A DNA stretch of 64,000 nt from an uncultured Collinsella sp. (GCA_902475245.1 CABRYP010000004.1:1-64000); one strand, 5' to 3'. Positions 1-8,706 are shown, counted from the first letter of the stretch. Numbers and translations are program-made. The notes: generated from the sequence alone by a model not told the origin.

Positions 1-101
1 GGGTTGATGAGAGCCAGAGTATGCGGATAAGGGTTACCTTCAATTGAGATTTGATATTCGTTTGTAGCCGTCTTGCTCGATTTAGGACCACTAGCCACCA
101 T
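1..101 (-). CDS. Unidentified protein, N-terminal end only (runs off the window)
   Basis: I do not recognise this protein. The frame opens at the ATG whose first base is 101 on the minus strand and stays open to the window edge, giving about 33 residues that start MVASGPKSSKTATNEY. An in-frame stop two codons upstream makes this the first possible ATG. A GAGG ribosome site (minus strand, 111-114) lies nine bases before it, and a good minus-strand promoter is at 250-278, which would give a leader of roughly 140 bases. The visible part is hydrophilic with no signal peptide. The surrounding DNA is clearly more AT-rich than the rest of the window, which may point to a recently acquired gene. It could still be a chance frame. 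Confidence 0.4.
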   Translation of the reverse strand, partial: MVASGPKSSKTATNEYQISIEGNPYPHTLALIN

Positions 102-249
102 GTGTCATCGCCTCGATCGAATTGGAACCGTCTTCTGCTTCGTGCGGAGAATTACGCCGTACGTTGCAGTAGATGCAGCTGCAATAACCGCATGGGCAAT
201 TTCTAACAAAATGAATGACGTTATTTGCTGCATGCATGTTATTCACTAC

Positions 250-278
250 AAAGTATCTTTTTATAAACGTATTGTCAA
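250..278 (-). promoter_or_regulatory. Sigma-70-like promoter for the left-edge gene
   Basis: On the minus strand a perfect TTGACA -35 box (273-278) is followed, after a 17-base spacer, by TACTTT (250-255) as -10. The region is AT-rich. The predicted transcript would read left into the gene that starts at 101. Confidence 0.5.
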
Positions 279-321
279 ACATATATTGCTAAAATAGAAG
301 CAATTTATAGACTGAGTCGGT

Positions 322-350
322 CGTATTCTTTGGGCGATTGCTCCTATAAT
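322..350 (+). promoter_or_regulatory. Possible fucO promoter (perfect -10 box)
   Basis: TATAAT lies at 345-350 on the plus strand. The matching -35 position (322-327, CGTATT) is poor, which would fit a promoter that needs an activator. It would give fucO a leader of about 155 bases, inside which the inverted repeat at 404-454 lies. Confidence 0.35.
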
Positions 351-403
351 CTAGCCTTCGCTGCTGTCGGGAGGGAAGGACTAGGGTTCCGTTATTCCGT
401 TGA

Positions 404-454
404 AACGCTTTAACACCTTTGACGTTCTCACGCGTTTTTTGTTTCAAAAGCGTT
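404..454. repeat. Inverted repeat in the fucO leader
   Basis: AACGCTTT at 404-411 is repeated in inverted form as AAAGCGTT at 447-454, with a 35-base middle that contains TTGACG and a T-run. It lies 60 bases before the fucO start. It may be an operator or an RNA structure; I cannot tell which. Confidence 0.35.
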
Positions 455-513
455 AGGATGGGACTTATAGCGCGGGGCGTAATGGGTGCCCCGCACACGA
501 TGGGAGGCTATCA

Positions 514-1680
514 ATGGCTAATCGTTTCGTTCTCAACACCATCTCTTATCATGGTTCCGGCGCCATCAAGGAGATCCCCGGCGAGCTCCAGCGTCGCGGC
601 TACAAAAAGATCTTCGTCTGCTCCGACCCCGATCTGGTTAAGTTTGGCGTTACCGCTAAGGTGACCGACGAGCTCGACGCCGCCGGCATCGCTTGGAGCC
701 TCTACTCCGAGATCAAGCCCAACCCCACTATCCAGAACGTCAAGGACGGCGTCGAGGCCTTTAAGGCTGCCGAGGCTGACGCTATCGTGACCATCGGTGG
801 CGGTTCCTCCATGGACACCGCTAAGGCCATCGGCATCATCATCAACAACCCTGAGTTCGCCGATGTCCGCAGCCTCGAGGGCGTTGCTCCCACTAAGAAC
901 CACGCCGTGTTCACCATCGCCGTGCCGACGACCGCCGGTACTGCTGCTGAGGTGACCATCAACTACGTCATCACCGACCCCGAGAAGGTCCGCAAGTTCG
1001 TGTGCGTCGACACCAACGACGCCCCCGAGGTCGCCGTCGTCGACCCCGATATGATGGCTTCCATGCCCGCCGGCCTGACCGCCTCTACTGGCATGGACGC
1101 TCTGACCCACGCCATCGAGGGCTACACCACCAAGGGCGCTTGGGAGCTCTCCGACATGTTCCACTTTGAGGCTATCAAGCTGATCAGCGAGAACCTGCGC
1201 GACTCTGTCGCCGAGGCCAAGTCCGGTCAGCCCGGCTCCGGCCGCGAGGGCATGGCTCTTGGCCAGTATGTCGCCGGCATGGGCTTCTCCAACGTCGGCC
1301 TGGGCATCGACCACGCCATGGCTCACACCCTGTCCGCTCACTACGACACCCCGCACGGCGTCGCCTGCGCCATGCTGCTGCCGATCGCCATGGAGTTCAA
1401 CAAGCCGGTTTGCGCCGAGCGTCTGGCCAAGGTCGCCGTCGCCATGGGCGTTGACACCACGGGCATGAGCACCGACGAGGCTGCCGACGCTGCTATCGCC
1501 GCCGTCAAGCAGCTTTCCGCCGACGTGAACATCCCGCACGTCTGCGAGGCCATGAAGGCTGACGAGATCGAGGTCCTGGCCAAGGACGCCATGGCCGACG
1601 CCTGCTTCCCGGGTAACCCGCGCGAGGCGACGCTCGACGACGTCATCGAGCTCTTCAAGAAGATCTGCCCGGCTGCTTAA
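514..1680 (+). CDS. fucO: Lactaldehyde reductase / 1,2-propanediol oxidoreductase (iron-dependent alcohol dehydrogenase)
   Basis: This 388-residue cytoplasmic enzyme should reduce lactaldehyde from fucose or rhamnose breakdown to 1,2-propanediol with NADH. It follows E. coli FucO closely along its length, from the MANR start through the NNPEFADVRSLEG, TTAGTAAEVTINYVIT and GMGFSNVGLG stretches to the NPREATL block near the end. The nucleotide-binding GGGS is at 95-98. The four metal ligands of group III alcohol dehydrogenases are present as Asp195, His199, His267 and His281. A GGGAGG ribosome site at 502-507 fixes the ATG. It stands alone: no fucose kinase or aldolase is next to it, so its substrate here is inferred from similarity. 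Related butanol or propanediol dehydrogenases are the alternative. Confidence 0.88.
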   Translation: MANRFVLNTISYHGSGAIKEIPGELQRRGYKKIFVCSDPDLVKFGVTAKVTDELDAAGIAWSLYSEIKPNPTIQNVKDGVEAFKAAEADAIVTIGGGSSMDTAKAIGIIINNPEFADVRSLEGVAPTKNHAVFTIAVPTTAGTAAEVTINYVITDPEKVRKFVCVDTNDAPEVAVVDPDMMASMPAGLTASTGMDALTHAIEGYTTKGAWELSDMFHFEAIKLISENLRDSVAEAKSGQPGSGREGMALGQYVAGMGFSNVGLGIDHAMAHTLSAHYDTPHGVACAMLLPIAMEFNKPVCAERLAKVAVAMGVDTTGMSTDEAADAAIAAVKQLSADVNIPHVCEAMKADEIEVLAKDAMADACFPGNPREATLDDVIELFKKICPAA

Positions 1681-1687
1681 CCTGGTT

Positions 1688-1817
1688 CGGCGGGCCCCTG
1701 CCCGTTAGCCCCAGAATCGTCCTCGGACATGTCGGAGGCCCCGCTGCGCACTACGTGCGGCGGGGCCTCCTTCTGTCCTGCGGAAAGATTCTGGGGCTAA
1801 CGGGCAGGGGCCCGCCG
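1688..1817. repeat. 130-base nested inverted-repeat element
   Basis: A perfect 31-base inverted repeat (1688-1718 with 1787-1817) encloses a second perfect 11-base stem (1734-1744 with 1760-1770), itself holding a 5-base stem (1747-1751 with 1755-1759) around a three-base loop. An 8-base palindrome, GACATGTC, sits at 1726-1733. There is no T-run on either side, so this is not an ordinary intrinsic terminator. It lies between fucO and the peptidase gene. The size and long perfect arms suit a MITE-like or REP-like element, but I see no clear target duplication. Confidence 0.75.
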
Positions 1818-1936
1818 GCTCGTTATCGTGGGGGGCGCCGTTCTGGGGAGCTCGATGCGTCATCTCGCTAGGTAAAAAGATGGTTCGCGGTGGTATTGTT
1901 GCTGTGGGTTTAATTCGATATGAAAGGGTGACTTTG

Positions 1937-2965
1937 GTGTCCAAGATGGATTCTACGCTCTCCTATATTACTGACCAGTTGAAGGCGCTTACCTCGATTG
2001 CTTCGCCTACGGGCTATACCCGTGCGGCGACTGATTATCTGATGGAGACGTTGCACGATATGGGCTTTGGGCCCGAGCGCTCCAATAAAGGCAACGTGCT
2101 GGTTGAGCTTGGCGGCGAGGGCGAGCCGCTCGTGTTGGCGAGCCATGTCGATACCCTGGGCGCCATGGTGCGTTCCATTAAGGACAATGGTCGTCTGCGC
2201 CCCACGACCCTCGGCGGGCACCAGTGGTCCACGGCCGATGGCGAGAACTGCACCGTCTACACGCGTGACGGCAATGTCTACACGGGCGTGGTCCTCAATA
2301 CCGAGCCTTCGGCGCATGTGGCCGATGAGCCGGTCAAGACCATCGAGAAGAACATGGAAATCCTGCTCGACGAGAACGTTGACAGCAAGGACGATGTACT
2401 CGAGCTGGGTGTTCAGACCGGCGACATCATCGCTATGGACCCGCGTACCACGGTGACGGAGAGCGGCTACATTAAGAGTCGCTTCTTGGACGACAAGTTG
2501 TCGGCCTCCATTTTGCTGGGCTTGGCGCGTGCCGTCGCCGCTGGCGAGGTGACGCTCTCGCGCAAGGTATCGCTGCTCTTTACGGTGTACGAGGAGGTCG
2601 GCCACGGCGGTGCCTTTGTGCCGGCCGACACGCGCGAGATGATCAGCGTGGACATGGGCTGCGTGGGCGACGACCTGGGCTGCACCGAGCGCATGGTGTC
2701 GATTTGCGCCAAGGATTCGGGTGGCCCCTATAACTACGATCTGGTGACCACGCTGTCCAATATCGCGCGCGAGCTGGAGCTCGATTACGCCATCGATGTG
2801 TACCCGCACTACGGCTCCGACGTCGAGGCCACGCTCTCGGCCGGCTACGACATTCGCCATGGCCTGATCGGCCCCGGCGTGTACGCGAGCCACAACTACG
2901 AGCGCAGCCACACCGACGGCGTGCGCAATACCTACGAGCTGGTTCGCGCCTACGTTCAGCACTAG
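1937..2965 (+). CDS. M42 family metallopeptidase (glutamyl/deblocking aminopeptidase type)
   Basis: A cytoplasmic dinuclear zinc or cobalt aminopeptidase of the M42 (FrvX/PepA) family, about 342 residues, that removes N-terminal residues from peptides. Family landmarks are the SHVDTLGAMV metal site, the YIKSRFLDDK stretch where a bridging Asp lies, the catalytic YEEVGHGG, and the late SDVEATLSAG...GPGVYASHNYERSH block with the last His ligand. I take GTG 1937 as start because GAAAGGG (1922-1928) sits eight bases upstream; GTG 1928 and ATG 1946 are alternatives. The gene is followed by an intrinsic terminator and is probably transcribed alone. The exact substrate cannot be told from sequence. 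Confidence 0.85.
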   Translation: MSKMDSTLSYITDQLKALTSIASPTGYTRAATDYLMETLHDMGFGPERSNKGNVLVELGGEGEPLVLASHVDTLGAMVRSIKDNGRLRPTTLGGHQWSTADGENCTVYTRDGNVYTGVVLNTEPSAHVADEPVKTIEKNMEILLDENVDSKDDVLELGVQTGDIIAMDPRTTVTESGYIKSRFLDDKLSASILLGLARAVAAGEVTLSRKVSLLFTVYEEVGHGGAFVPADTREMISVDMGCVGDDLGCTERMVSICAKDSGGPYNYDLVTTLSNIARELELDYAIDVYPHYGSDVEATLSAGYDIRHGLIGPGVYASHNYERSHTDGVRNTYELVRAYVQH

Positions 2966-2998
2966 GGGAGCAGCTTGCGACTCGGCTGACCAATCGCT

Positions 2999-3024
2999 AA
3001 GGCCCGATTTCTCGGGCCTTTTTT
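2999..3024 (+). terminator. Intrinsic terminator after the M42 peptidase
   Basis: AAGGCCCGA pairs with TCGGGCCTT around a short loop, followed by a run of T. Confidence 0.85.
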
Positions 3025-3034
3025 CGCTTTAGGC

Positions 3035-3073
3035 CGTTTAGTATTATGATATATGTAGTCTATTAACTAAACG
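3035..3073 (+). promoter_or_regulatory. Promoter with flanking inverted repeat for the HTH-HipA gene
   Basis: An 8-base inverted repeat, CGTTTAGT (3035-3042) and ACTAAACG (3066-3073), encloses a TATGAT -10 candidate (3045-3050). The next gene begins 31 bases downstream and encodes a protein with its own DNA-binding domain, so this is a natural candidate for an autoregulatory operator. The -35 box is weak. The operator role is inferred. Confidence 0.45.
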
Positions 3074-3103
3074 CGTAAATTACTTAACGAGGTGATGCGA
3101 CAT

Positions 3104-4477
3104 ATGAATACATCTGAGTACTTATCTATGGGTGATGCCGCCCACCTGTTGGGCGTTACGAAAGCCCGCATATCGCAACTTGCCGCATCGGGGACGCTTG
3201 TGTGCGATATTGTGGGCGGCCGGAAGATGGTCGAGTACAATTCTGCGATCGCCTATCAAAAGGTCCGCAAGCGAGGACGCCGTCCTGCGGCCGATGTGGG
3301 ACGCAAGTTTACGCTGATGTCGGCCGACCATGAGGTCGCGCATGTCTCATTTGATCCGACGCGCGAGTTTTCCTTCGAAATCGCCGAGGTCCTCGATGCG
3401 CAACGAATGCCGTTTGGCACATGCTCGAGCTCTTCTCCAACGGTGAACAAGCGGGAGCTCAATGCGTGGTGGGGGCATCGGTCGGTGCCCGATGTTCGCC
3501 CCGGGCTTATCTCGCGTTACCGCGAGCTGGGGATTGTCAACGGCGTTGAGGTGCCGGTTCAGTGCCTGGGCCTCTCGCTTTCGGATTGCTATTGGCTGCG
3601 CCCGGCAGAATGCGACGGGCTCGAATGGCGAAACCTCAATTACTTCGAGAATGATTTTGAGCGATCGGCGCCCGAAGAGCGTTCGGGTTGGCTGGAGGGC
3701 ATCGGTCTTAAAAATCCGGATAACACGTCCGAGGGCGAGCTCCCTAAATCGTGGATGATTCGAAACGGCATTCGCGTTTTGGCTAAAGGGTGCGGGATGG
3801 ACGATCAGCGTCCCTTTAACGAGGCGGTTGCAACGGCTCTACATCGTCGCTTGCTGTCGGAGGGCGAGTTTGTTCCTTATACGGTTGAGTGGATGTTCGA
3901 TGGCCCTGTGTGTCTGTGCGACGACTTTCTTGACGGCCGCGAGGAATACGTTCCGGCTGTTTACGTTAAGGGCGCACTTGGTAGCCAGCGGGGAAACTCG
4001 ACATACGATCGATACTGTTGCTACCTCGGCAAGCATGGTGTCGATGAGGCCGCTGTGAGAAGGTCCATGTCGCAGATGATTGTCTGCGATGCCCTTTTGG
4101 CCAACAGCGACCGCCATTGGCGAAACTTCGGCATCATCCGCAATGTCGACACCCTGGAGATAAAACCTGCTCCGCTGTTCGATAGCGGCAACTGCCTGTG
4201 GTACAACGTACCAACTGCCGTGCTCGCAGCTGGGGAGTTTGGGTTTGCCGCTAAGCCGTTTGGGCCCAATCCTTCCGTCCAGCTGGCGCTTGCGGACTCA
4301 CTCGATTGGTTCGACGCATCGCGACTCGACGGATTTGTTGATGAAGCGATCGAGATTCTTTCGCAGAGCAAATGGGCCACGGCGGAGGGCCGGCTCGAGT
4401 CCATTCGCCGCGGTCTGGAGCGTCGTGTTATCGAGGTGAATGCCGCTGTTGAAGTGCTTCGACACGTGCGGCGATAA
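3104..4477 (+). CDS. HTH domain fused to a HipA-like kinase domain
   Basis: A 457-residue single-chain protein. Residues about 5-50 look like an excisionase/MerR-type helix-turn-helix (SMGDAAHLLGVTKARISQL then GRKMVEY), which would bind DNA. The C-terminal half carries the HipA kinase signature NSDRHWRNFG at about 337-346 (family pattern NxDRHxxNxG, with catalytic Asp and metal-binding Asn), followed by a PLFDSGNCLW block that resembles the metal-binding DSG motif. HipA enzymes are Ser/Thr kinases that arrest growth by phosphorylating translation factors and are usually paired with a separate HipB repressor. None is encoded here, so the fused HTH may replace HipB. The start at ATG 3104 is set by GAGGTG at 3089-3094; GTG 3092 and ATG 3095 are alternatives. 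Kinase activity is inferred. Confidence 0.7.
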   Translation: MNTSEYLSMGDAAHLLGVTKARISQLAASGTLVCDIVGGRKMVEYNSAIAYQKVRKRGRRPAADVGRKFTLMSADHEVAHVSFDPTREFSFEIAEVLDAQRMPFGTCSSSSPTVNKRELNAWWGHRSVPDVRPGLISRYRELGIVNGVEVPVQCLGLSLSDCYWLRPAECDGLEWRNLNYFENDFERSAPEERSGWLEGIGLKNPDNTSEGELPKSWMIRNGIRVLAKGCGMDDQRPFNEAVATALHRRLLSEGEFVPYTVEWMFDGPVCLCDDFLDGREEYVPAVYVKGALGSQRGNSTYDRYCCYLGKHGVDEAAVRRSMSQMIVCDALLANSDRHWRNFGIIRNVDTLEIKPAPLFDSGNCLWYNVPTAVLAAGEFGFAAKPFGPNPSVQLALADSLDWFDASRLDGFVDEAIEILSQSKWATAEGRLESIRRGLERRVIEVNAAVEVLRHVRR

Positions 4478-4485
4478 TCCTGCGG

Positions 4486-5586
4486 CTACTTGATGGCTGC
4501 CGTAACGGTGCCGCCGCCCAAGACGACGTCGCCGCGGTAGATAACGACTGCCTGGCCGGGGGCGATGGCTCGCTGCGGTTCGTCAAAAGTCAGCAGCATT
4601 TGCCCGTCGGCGCCACGTGTAAGGGTCGCCGCCTGGTCCTTTTGACGGTAGCGGTACTTGGCGCCCACGCGAATGCCGCCGGCATTGAGCTCAGCCTCCA
4701 TGCGCTCTGCCGGCGCGCTCCAGATCCAGTCGTTGGCCGTGAGCACTGTGGCCGCCAGGTCCTCGGCCTCGCCCAGATGCACGGTGTTGTTGGAGGCGTC
4801 GACGCCCGTTACGTACACGGGATGCGCCATCGCGACGCCCAGGCCCTTGCGCTGGCCGATGGTATAGCGCAGCGCGCCGTTGTGGCGTCCGACCACGCTG
4901 CCGTCGCGCCACACAATGTCGCCCGGTGTAGCGGCATGTCCGCAGCGGCGCTCGATATAGCCCGCGTAGTCGCCGTCCGCGATAAAGCAGATATCCTCGC
5001 TTTCGGCCTTCTTGGCGTTGATGAAGCCCTGTTCGTCGGCTATACGGCGTACGTCGTGCTCCTTGTCCAGGCCTGCCAGCGGAAAGATCGTGTGCGACAG
5101 CCGCTCCTGCGTAAGCGAATACAAAAAGTAACTCTGGTCTTTTTTGGGGTCCTCGCCGCGATGCAGCTGCCAGGTGCCGTCGGGCGCCTGGCTCGTTTTG
5201 GCATAGTGGCCCGTGGCGATGTAGTCGCAGCCCATATCCAGCGCCGCATCCAGCAACGCGCCAAACTTAATGTGGCGGTTGCAGATGATGCACGGGTTGG
5301 GCGTCAGCCCTTCCTGGTAGGCGGTCACAAAGCGCTCGATCACGTTGCGGTCGAAGGTTTGCTGCAGGTCGAGCACATGGTGGGGTATCCCCAGGCGCTC
5401 GGCGACGGCCTTTGCATCGGCGATATCGCGATCGACTTTGCTCATACCTGTTGCGGAATCGGGTGCGGGGCAGGTGAGGCGCATGGTGGCACCGACGCAT
5501 TCGTAACCCTGACTTTTGAGCAGATACGCGGTCACGCTGGAATCGACGCCGCCGCTCATGGCGACGAGCACGCGCTTATTGTGCAT
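4486..5586 (-). CDS. mnmA: tRNA-specific 2-thiouridylase MnmA
   Basis: MnmA, 366 residues, adds sulfur to U34 of tRNA-Lys, -Glu and -Gln, using ATP to adenylate the base and persulfide sulfur from a cysteine desulfurase. The N-terminal PP-loop SGGVDSS is at 11-17. The two catalytic cysteines are Cys99 (in NPCIIC) and Cys200 (in SEDICF). The tRNA-contact GHYAK and DQSYFLY motifs are also present. Length is normal for the family. It converges on the HipA-like gene with an 8-base gap. The start lies 28 bases beyond a minus-strand terminator, so it is not part of the cysK transcript even though both genes concern sulfur. Confidence 0.95.
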   Translation of the reverse strand: MHNKRVLVAMSGGVDSSVTAYLLKSQGYECVGATMRLTCPAPDSATGMSKVDRDIADAKAVAERLGIPHHVLDLQQTFDRNVIERFVTAYQEGLTPNPCIICNRHIKFGALLDAALDMGCDYIATGHYAKTSQAPDGTWQLHRGEDPKKDQSYFLYSLTQERLSHTIFPLAGLDKEHDVRRIADEQGFINAKKAESEDICFIADGDYAGYIERRCGHAATPGDIVWRDGSVVGRHNGALRYTIGQRKGLGVAMAHPVYVTGVDASNNTVHLGEAEDLAATVLTANDWIWSAPAERMEAELNAGGIRVGAKYRYRQKDQAATLTRGADGQMLLTFDEPQRAIAPGQAVVIYRGDVVLGGGTVTAAIK

Positions 5587-5615
5587 GGGGAGGTTCTCCT
5601 TGGTGGCATGTGGCC

Positions 5616-5654
5616 AAAAAAGAAAAGCGGCGCGGGAGGCTGGTTCCGCGCCGC
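5616..5654 (-). terminator. Intrinsic terminator of the cysK transcript
   Basis: Read on the minus strand, a perfect 9-base stem (5646-5654 with 5627-5635, GCGGCGCGG) around a 10-base loop is followed by an almost pure T-run (5616-5626). It ends leftward transcription from cysK just before mnmA. Confidence 0.8.
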
Positions 5655-5767
5655 AGACATTGTAGCAAGTTCGGGCGTCCTGTGGGACACCCTGTTGGGA
5701 TGAGTTCAGGCTGCCAGAAGAGAGGGGAGACCGGCGTGCCTTGGACTCGTTCTAAGAACGAGAAGCT

Positions 5768-6706
<939 letters not shown>

Positions 6707-6778
6707 GGTGAGCCTCCAAAGTGTTCAGGTTGCTGGTTGCCGTGTGGTTTCACGGTGCGTGTAGCAGCCAAACCCATA

Positions 6779-6791
6779 AACCTTATAGGTT
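6779..6791. promoter_or_regulatory. Palindrome in the cysK upstream region, possible Rrf2 operator
   Basis: AACC and GGTT flank a 5-base centre (AACCTTATAGGTT). Its centre read on the minus strand gives TATAAG, a possible cysK -10 box, so a bound regulator would block the polymerase. No footprint evidence is available from the sequence alone. Confidence 0.35.
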
Positions 6792-6959
6792 GTTCGTTTA
6801 GCTGTTGGGAAGCATGCTAGACACTAAAGCCTAGTAATGCAATAGGAAATAGAAGATTATTACGAGCTGATTAACCATCTTGACCGGAACGGGTATTTTC
6901 AAAACCAATTTTTCGGCTAGAATTTCTACGGACTAAATGACCGAAAGGCAGCACTATAC

Positions 6960-7388
6960 ATGTTGGTTTCTACAAAGGGCAGATATGCCCTGCGCGTTAT
7001 GGTCGATCTGGCCGAGCACCAGGCGGCCGGTCGCATCCCGCTCAAAGAGATCGCGGCGCGACAGGGGATTTCCGAGAAATATCTCGAGAACATCTTGGCT
7101 ACGCTCGTGCGCGCCAACATGCTTTCGGGCATGCGCGGCAAGGGCGGCGGCTACGTGCTCACGCGCCCGCCCGAGCAGTACACGGTGGGCGAGATCCTGC
7201 GCCTGACCGAGGGTAGTCTGGCGCCGGTCGCCTGCCTGGATGGCGACTGCAAAGGCTGCTCGCGTTCGGATGAGTGCCCCACGCTCGACGTGTGGAAGAA
7301 CCTGGACAAGCTCATCAACGACTACCTCGACGGTGTGACGCTCGATCAACTTGTCGCTCCCAACCATGGTTACGACTACGTCATCTAA
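6960..7388 (+). CDS. Rrf2 family transcriptional regulator (IscR/CymR type)
   Basis: A 142-residue winged-helix regulator. The N-terminal STKGRYALRVMVDLAEH and the recognition-helix region (ISEKYLENILATL) are typical of Rrf2 proteins. Near residues 90-110 there is a cysteine group (CLDGDCKGC, then SDECPT) that could hold an Fe-S cluster, as three cysteines do in IscR; CymR lacks this. So it may sense Fe-S or cysteine status. It is divergent from cysK, which makes cysteine metabolism its likely target. A TAGAAT -10 candidate lies at 6918-6923, and a weak AAAGG ribosome site at 6943-6947. It ends before a strong bidirectional terminator. Confidence 0.85.
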   Translation: MLVSTKGRYALRVMVDLAEHQAAGRIPLKEIAARQGISEKYLENILATLVRANMLSGMRGKGGGYVLTRPPEQYTVGEILRLTEGSLAPVACLDGDCKGCSRSDECPTLDVWKNLDKLINDYLDGVTLDQLVAPNHGYDYVI

Positions 7389-7457
7389 CCTACACCTGCC
7401 ATGTGGGGACGGGGCAGAAATGGTAGATGCTCTCGTCCTTTGAGACCTGATAAATAA

Positions 7458-7495
7458 GAAGGCCGCCCATTTTTGCGATGGGCGGCCTTCGTTTT
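7458..7495. terminator. Bidirectional terminator between the Rrf2 and holin-like genes
   Basis: A perfect 13-base stem, GAAGGCCGCCCAT (7458-7470) with its complement at 7478-7490, around a 7-base loop, with T-rich sequence after it and A-rich sequence before it. It serves both converging genes. Confidence 0.9.
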
Positions 7496-7530
7496 GGGCT
7501 GTTGAGACGGGCGCGGCCGGAATGGCCGTT

Positions 7531-7896
7531 TTAGTCCTCGGCGATGCTGTCGAGAATGCTGCGCATGATGGACACCAGGATGCTGCCCATAAAGGCCGAG
7601 CCAAAGCTTGCGATGGAGATGCCGACGCCCAGCAGGTTGACCGACAGGTAACTCGCGAGCTCGAGCATAAAGCTGTTGAGCACGAGCTGGAAAATGCCCA
7701 GCGTAATGATCGTGAGCGGCAGCGAGATGACCGTCAGGAACGGCTTGACGAACGAATCGACGATGTTCAGGAACAGTCCCACGAAGGCGAAACAGACCCA
7801 GGCCTCGGCAAAACCGAAGGGCTGGATGCCGGGAACGAGGAACGTGGCAATCGCGATGGCGATTGAGGTAAAGAGCCAGTTAAGCATAAAGCGCAT
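7531..7896 (-). CDS. Small four-helix membrane protein, phage holin superfamily IV type
   Basis: A 121-residue, very hydrophobic protein with four predicted membrane helices (starting near residues 5, 33, 56 and 92). The central VDSFVKPFLTVISLPLTIITLG stretch is the hallmark of the PF04020 family, named after mycobacteriophage holins but widespread as ordinary chromosomal genes. No phage gene is nearby, so I do not read this as prophage. Function in bacteria is unknown; membrane-associated roles are assumed. It converges on the Rrf2 gene across a shared terminator and appears to be transcribed alone. Confidence 0.8.
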   Translation of the reverse strand: MRFMLNWLFTSIAIAIATFLVPGIQPFGFAEAWVCFAFVGLFLNIVDSFVKPFLTVISLPLTIITLGIFQLVLNSFMLELASYLSVNLLGVGISIASFGSAFMGSILVSIMRSILDSIAED

Positions 7897-8220
7897 GGTG
7901 TGAATCCTTTCTTGCGCAGGGTGCGTTGGTGACGCGTGAAGCGGTTTGCTGCGGCAGCTTGGGCGGCCGCGCGGGTGTGCCGTCTTGTTCGGCCGCTCAT
8001 TGTCTCAGATATTCGTGGAGCTTGCGTGCGCATTCGGTTTCAAAACGGCGTTCGTCCTAAAAAACGTGCCGCTGGCAGAGAGTCTTGTCGCTTTAGTTTG
8101 GTGGTGTGCTACACTGCTACGGGCAAATGGCCCATGCATAGTTTTATTGCATATTACGGGTGAACGATGCCCGATGTCAGTATCAACTTCGATGCCTTTT
8201 GGCGGGTTTGGCGGTGATCG
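7897..8220. other. 324-base intergenic region upstream of two divergent genes
   Basis: It holds the start region of the holin-like gene on the left and the promoter of the TrpR-like gene on the right. At 8130-8155 the sequence ATGCA...TGCAT could form a weak hairpin in the right-hand leader. I see no gene in it. Confidence 0.6.
8085..8115 (+). promoter_or_regulatory. Promoter of the YerC/TrpR-like gene
   Basis: TGCTACACT (8107-8115) is an extended -10 box; TTGTCG at 8085-8090 is a possible -35 with a long 19-base spacer. The leader would be about 100 bases. Confidence 0.4.
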
Positions 8221-8520
8221 ATGAACATCGAGAACATGTTTGACAAGCCTGATGTCAAGCAGCTGGTCCACGCATTTAGTCTTTTGGATGACGAGAAGGA
8301 TATCCAGGCGTTTTTAACCGATATCTGCACGCCGCGCGAGATTTGCGATCTTTCGCAACGCTTGCAGGTCGCGCGTTATCTGGATGAGGGCGAGCCCTAT
8401 GTTGAGGTTCAGGCCCGCACGGGCGCTTCGTCCACCACGGTGAGTCGTGTTTCCAAGGCGCTCAACGGCGAGTACGGTGGCTATCGCAAGATCCTCATCA
8501 AGCTGGAGGATGGCGAGTAG
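8221..8520 (+). CDS. YerC/YecD family TrpR-like DNA-binding protein
   Basis: A 99-residue all-helical regulator of the YerC/TrpR superfamily. The pattern LLDDEKDIQAFLTDICTPRE followed by LSQRLQVARYL and the helix-turn-helix TGASSTTVSRVSKAL matches the family closely; the last part is the DNA-reading helix. Unlike TrpR itself, YerC proteins have no known tryptophan role, and their targets are mostly unknown. The ATG at 8221 is the second of two close candidates and has only a weak purine-rich site upstream. A terminator follows 30 bases after the stop. There is no trp gene in this window. Confidence 0.85.
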   Translation: MNIENMFDKPDVKQLVHAFSLLDDEKDIQAFLTDICTPREICDLSQRLQVARYLDEGEPYVEVQARTGASSTTVSRVSKALNGEYGGYRKILIKLEDGE

Positions 8521-8549
8521 GCCAACGGCAACAAACGAATCAGCTGGAG

Positions 8550-8571
8550 CCGCCCCTTCGGGGGCGGTTTT
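8550..8571 (+). terminator. Intrinsic terminator after the TrpR-like gene
   Basis: CCGCCCC (8550-8556), a 4-base loop and GGGGCGG (8561-8567), then TTTTGTG. A second hairpin, ACCTGG (8624-8629) with CCAGGT (8640-8645), lies further on without a T-run. Confidence 0.8.
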
Positions 8572-8706
8572 GTGTGTCGATAATTGATCCTTTGGGGACG
8601 GAGGAAAACGGATTATCGAGGGGACCTGGTGCATTGGGGCCAGGTTGTCCGCGCGGGCGGGTAGGATAGATGCGTTGAATATTGCGAACAGTTTGAGTGG
8701 AGGACC

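Noticed and set aside
511..1539. Long open frames antisense to fucO, dnaE (15623-17749), addA and fbp (57473-58903)
   Set aside because: They mirror the GC-rich codon use of the real genes, give low-complexity Gly/Val/His/Arg-rich proteins without motifs and have no ribosome sites.
1688..1817. Simple intrinsic terminator of fucO
   Set aside because: No T-run on either strand and far too long a perfect outer stem.
7531..7896. Prophage remnant, because of the holin-like protein
   Set aside because: PF04020 proteins are common chromosomal genes, and no other phage gene is nearby.
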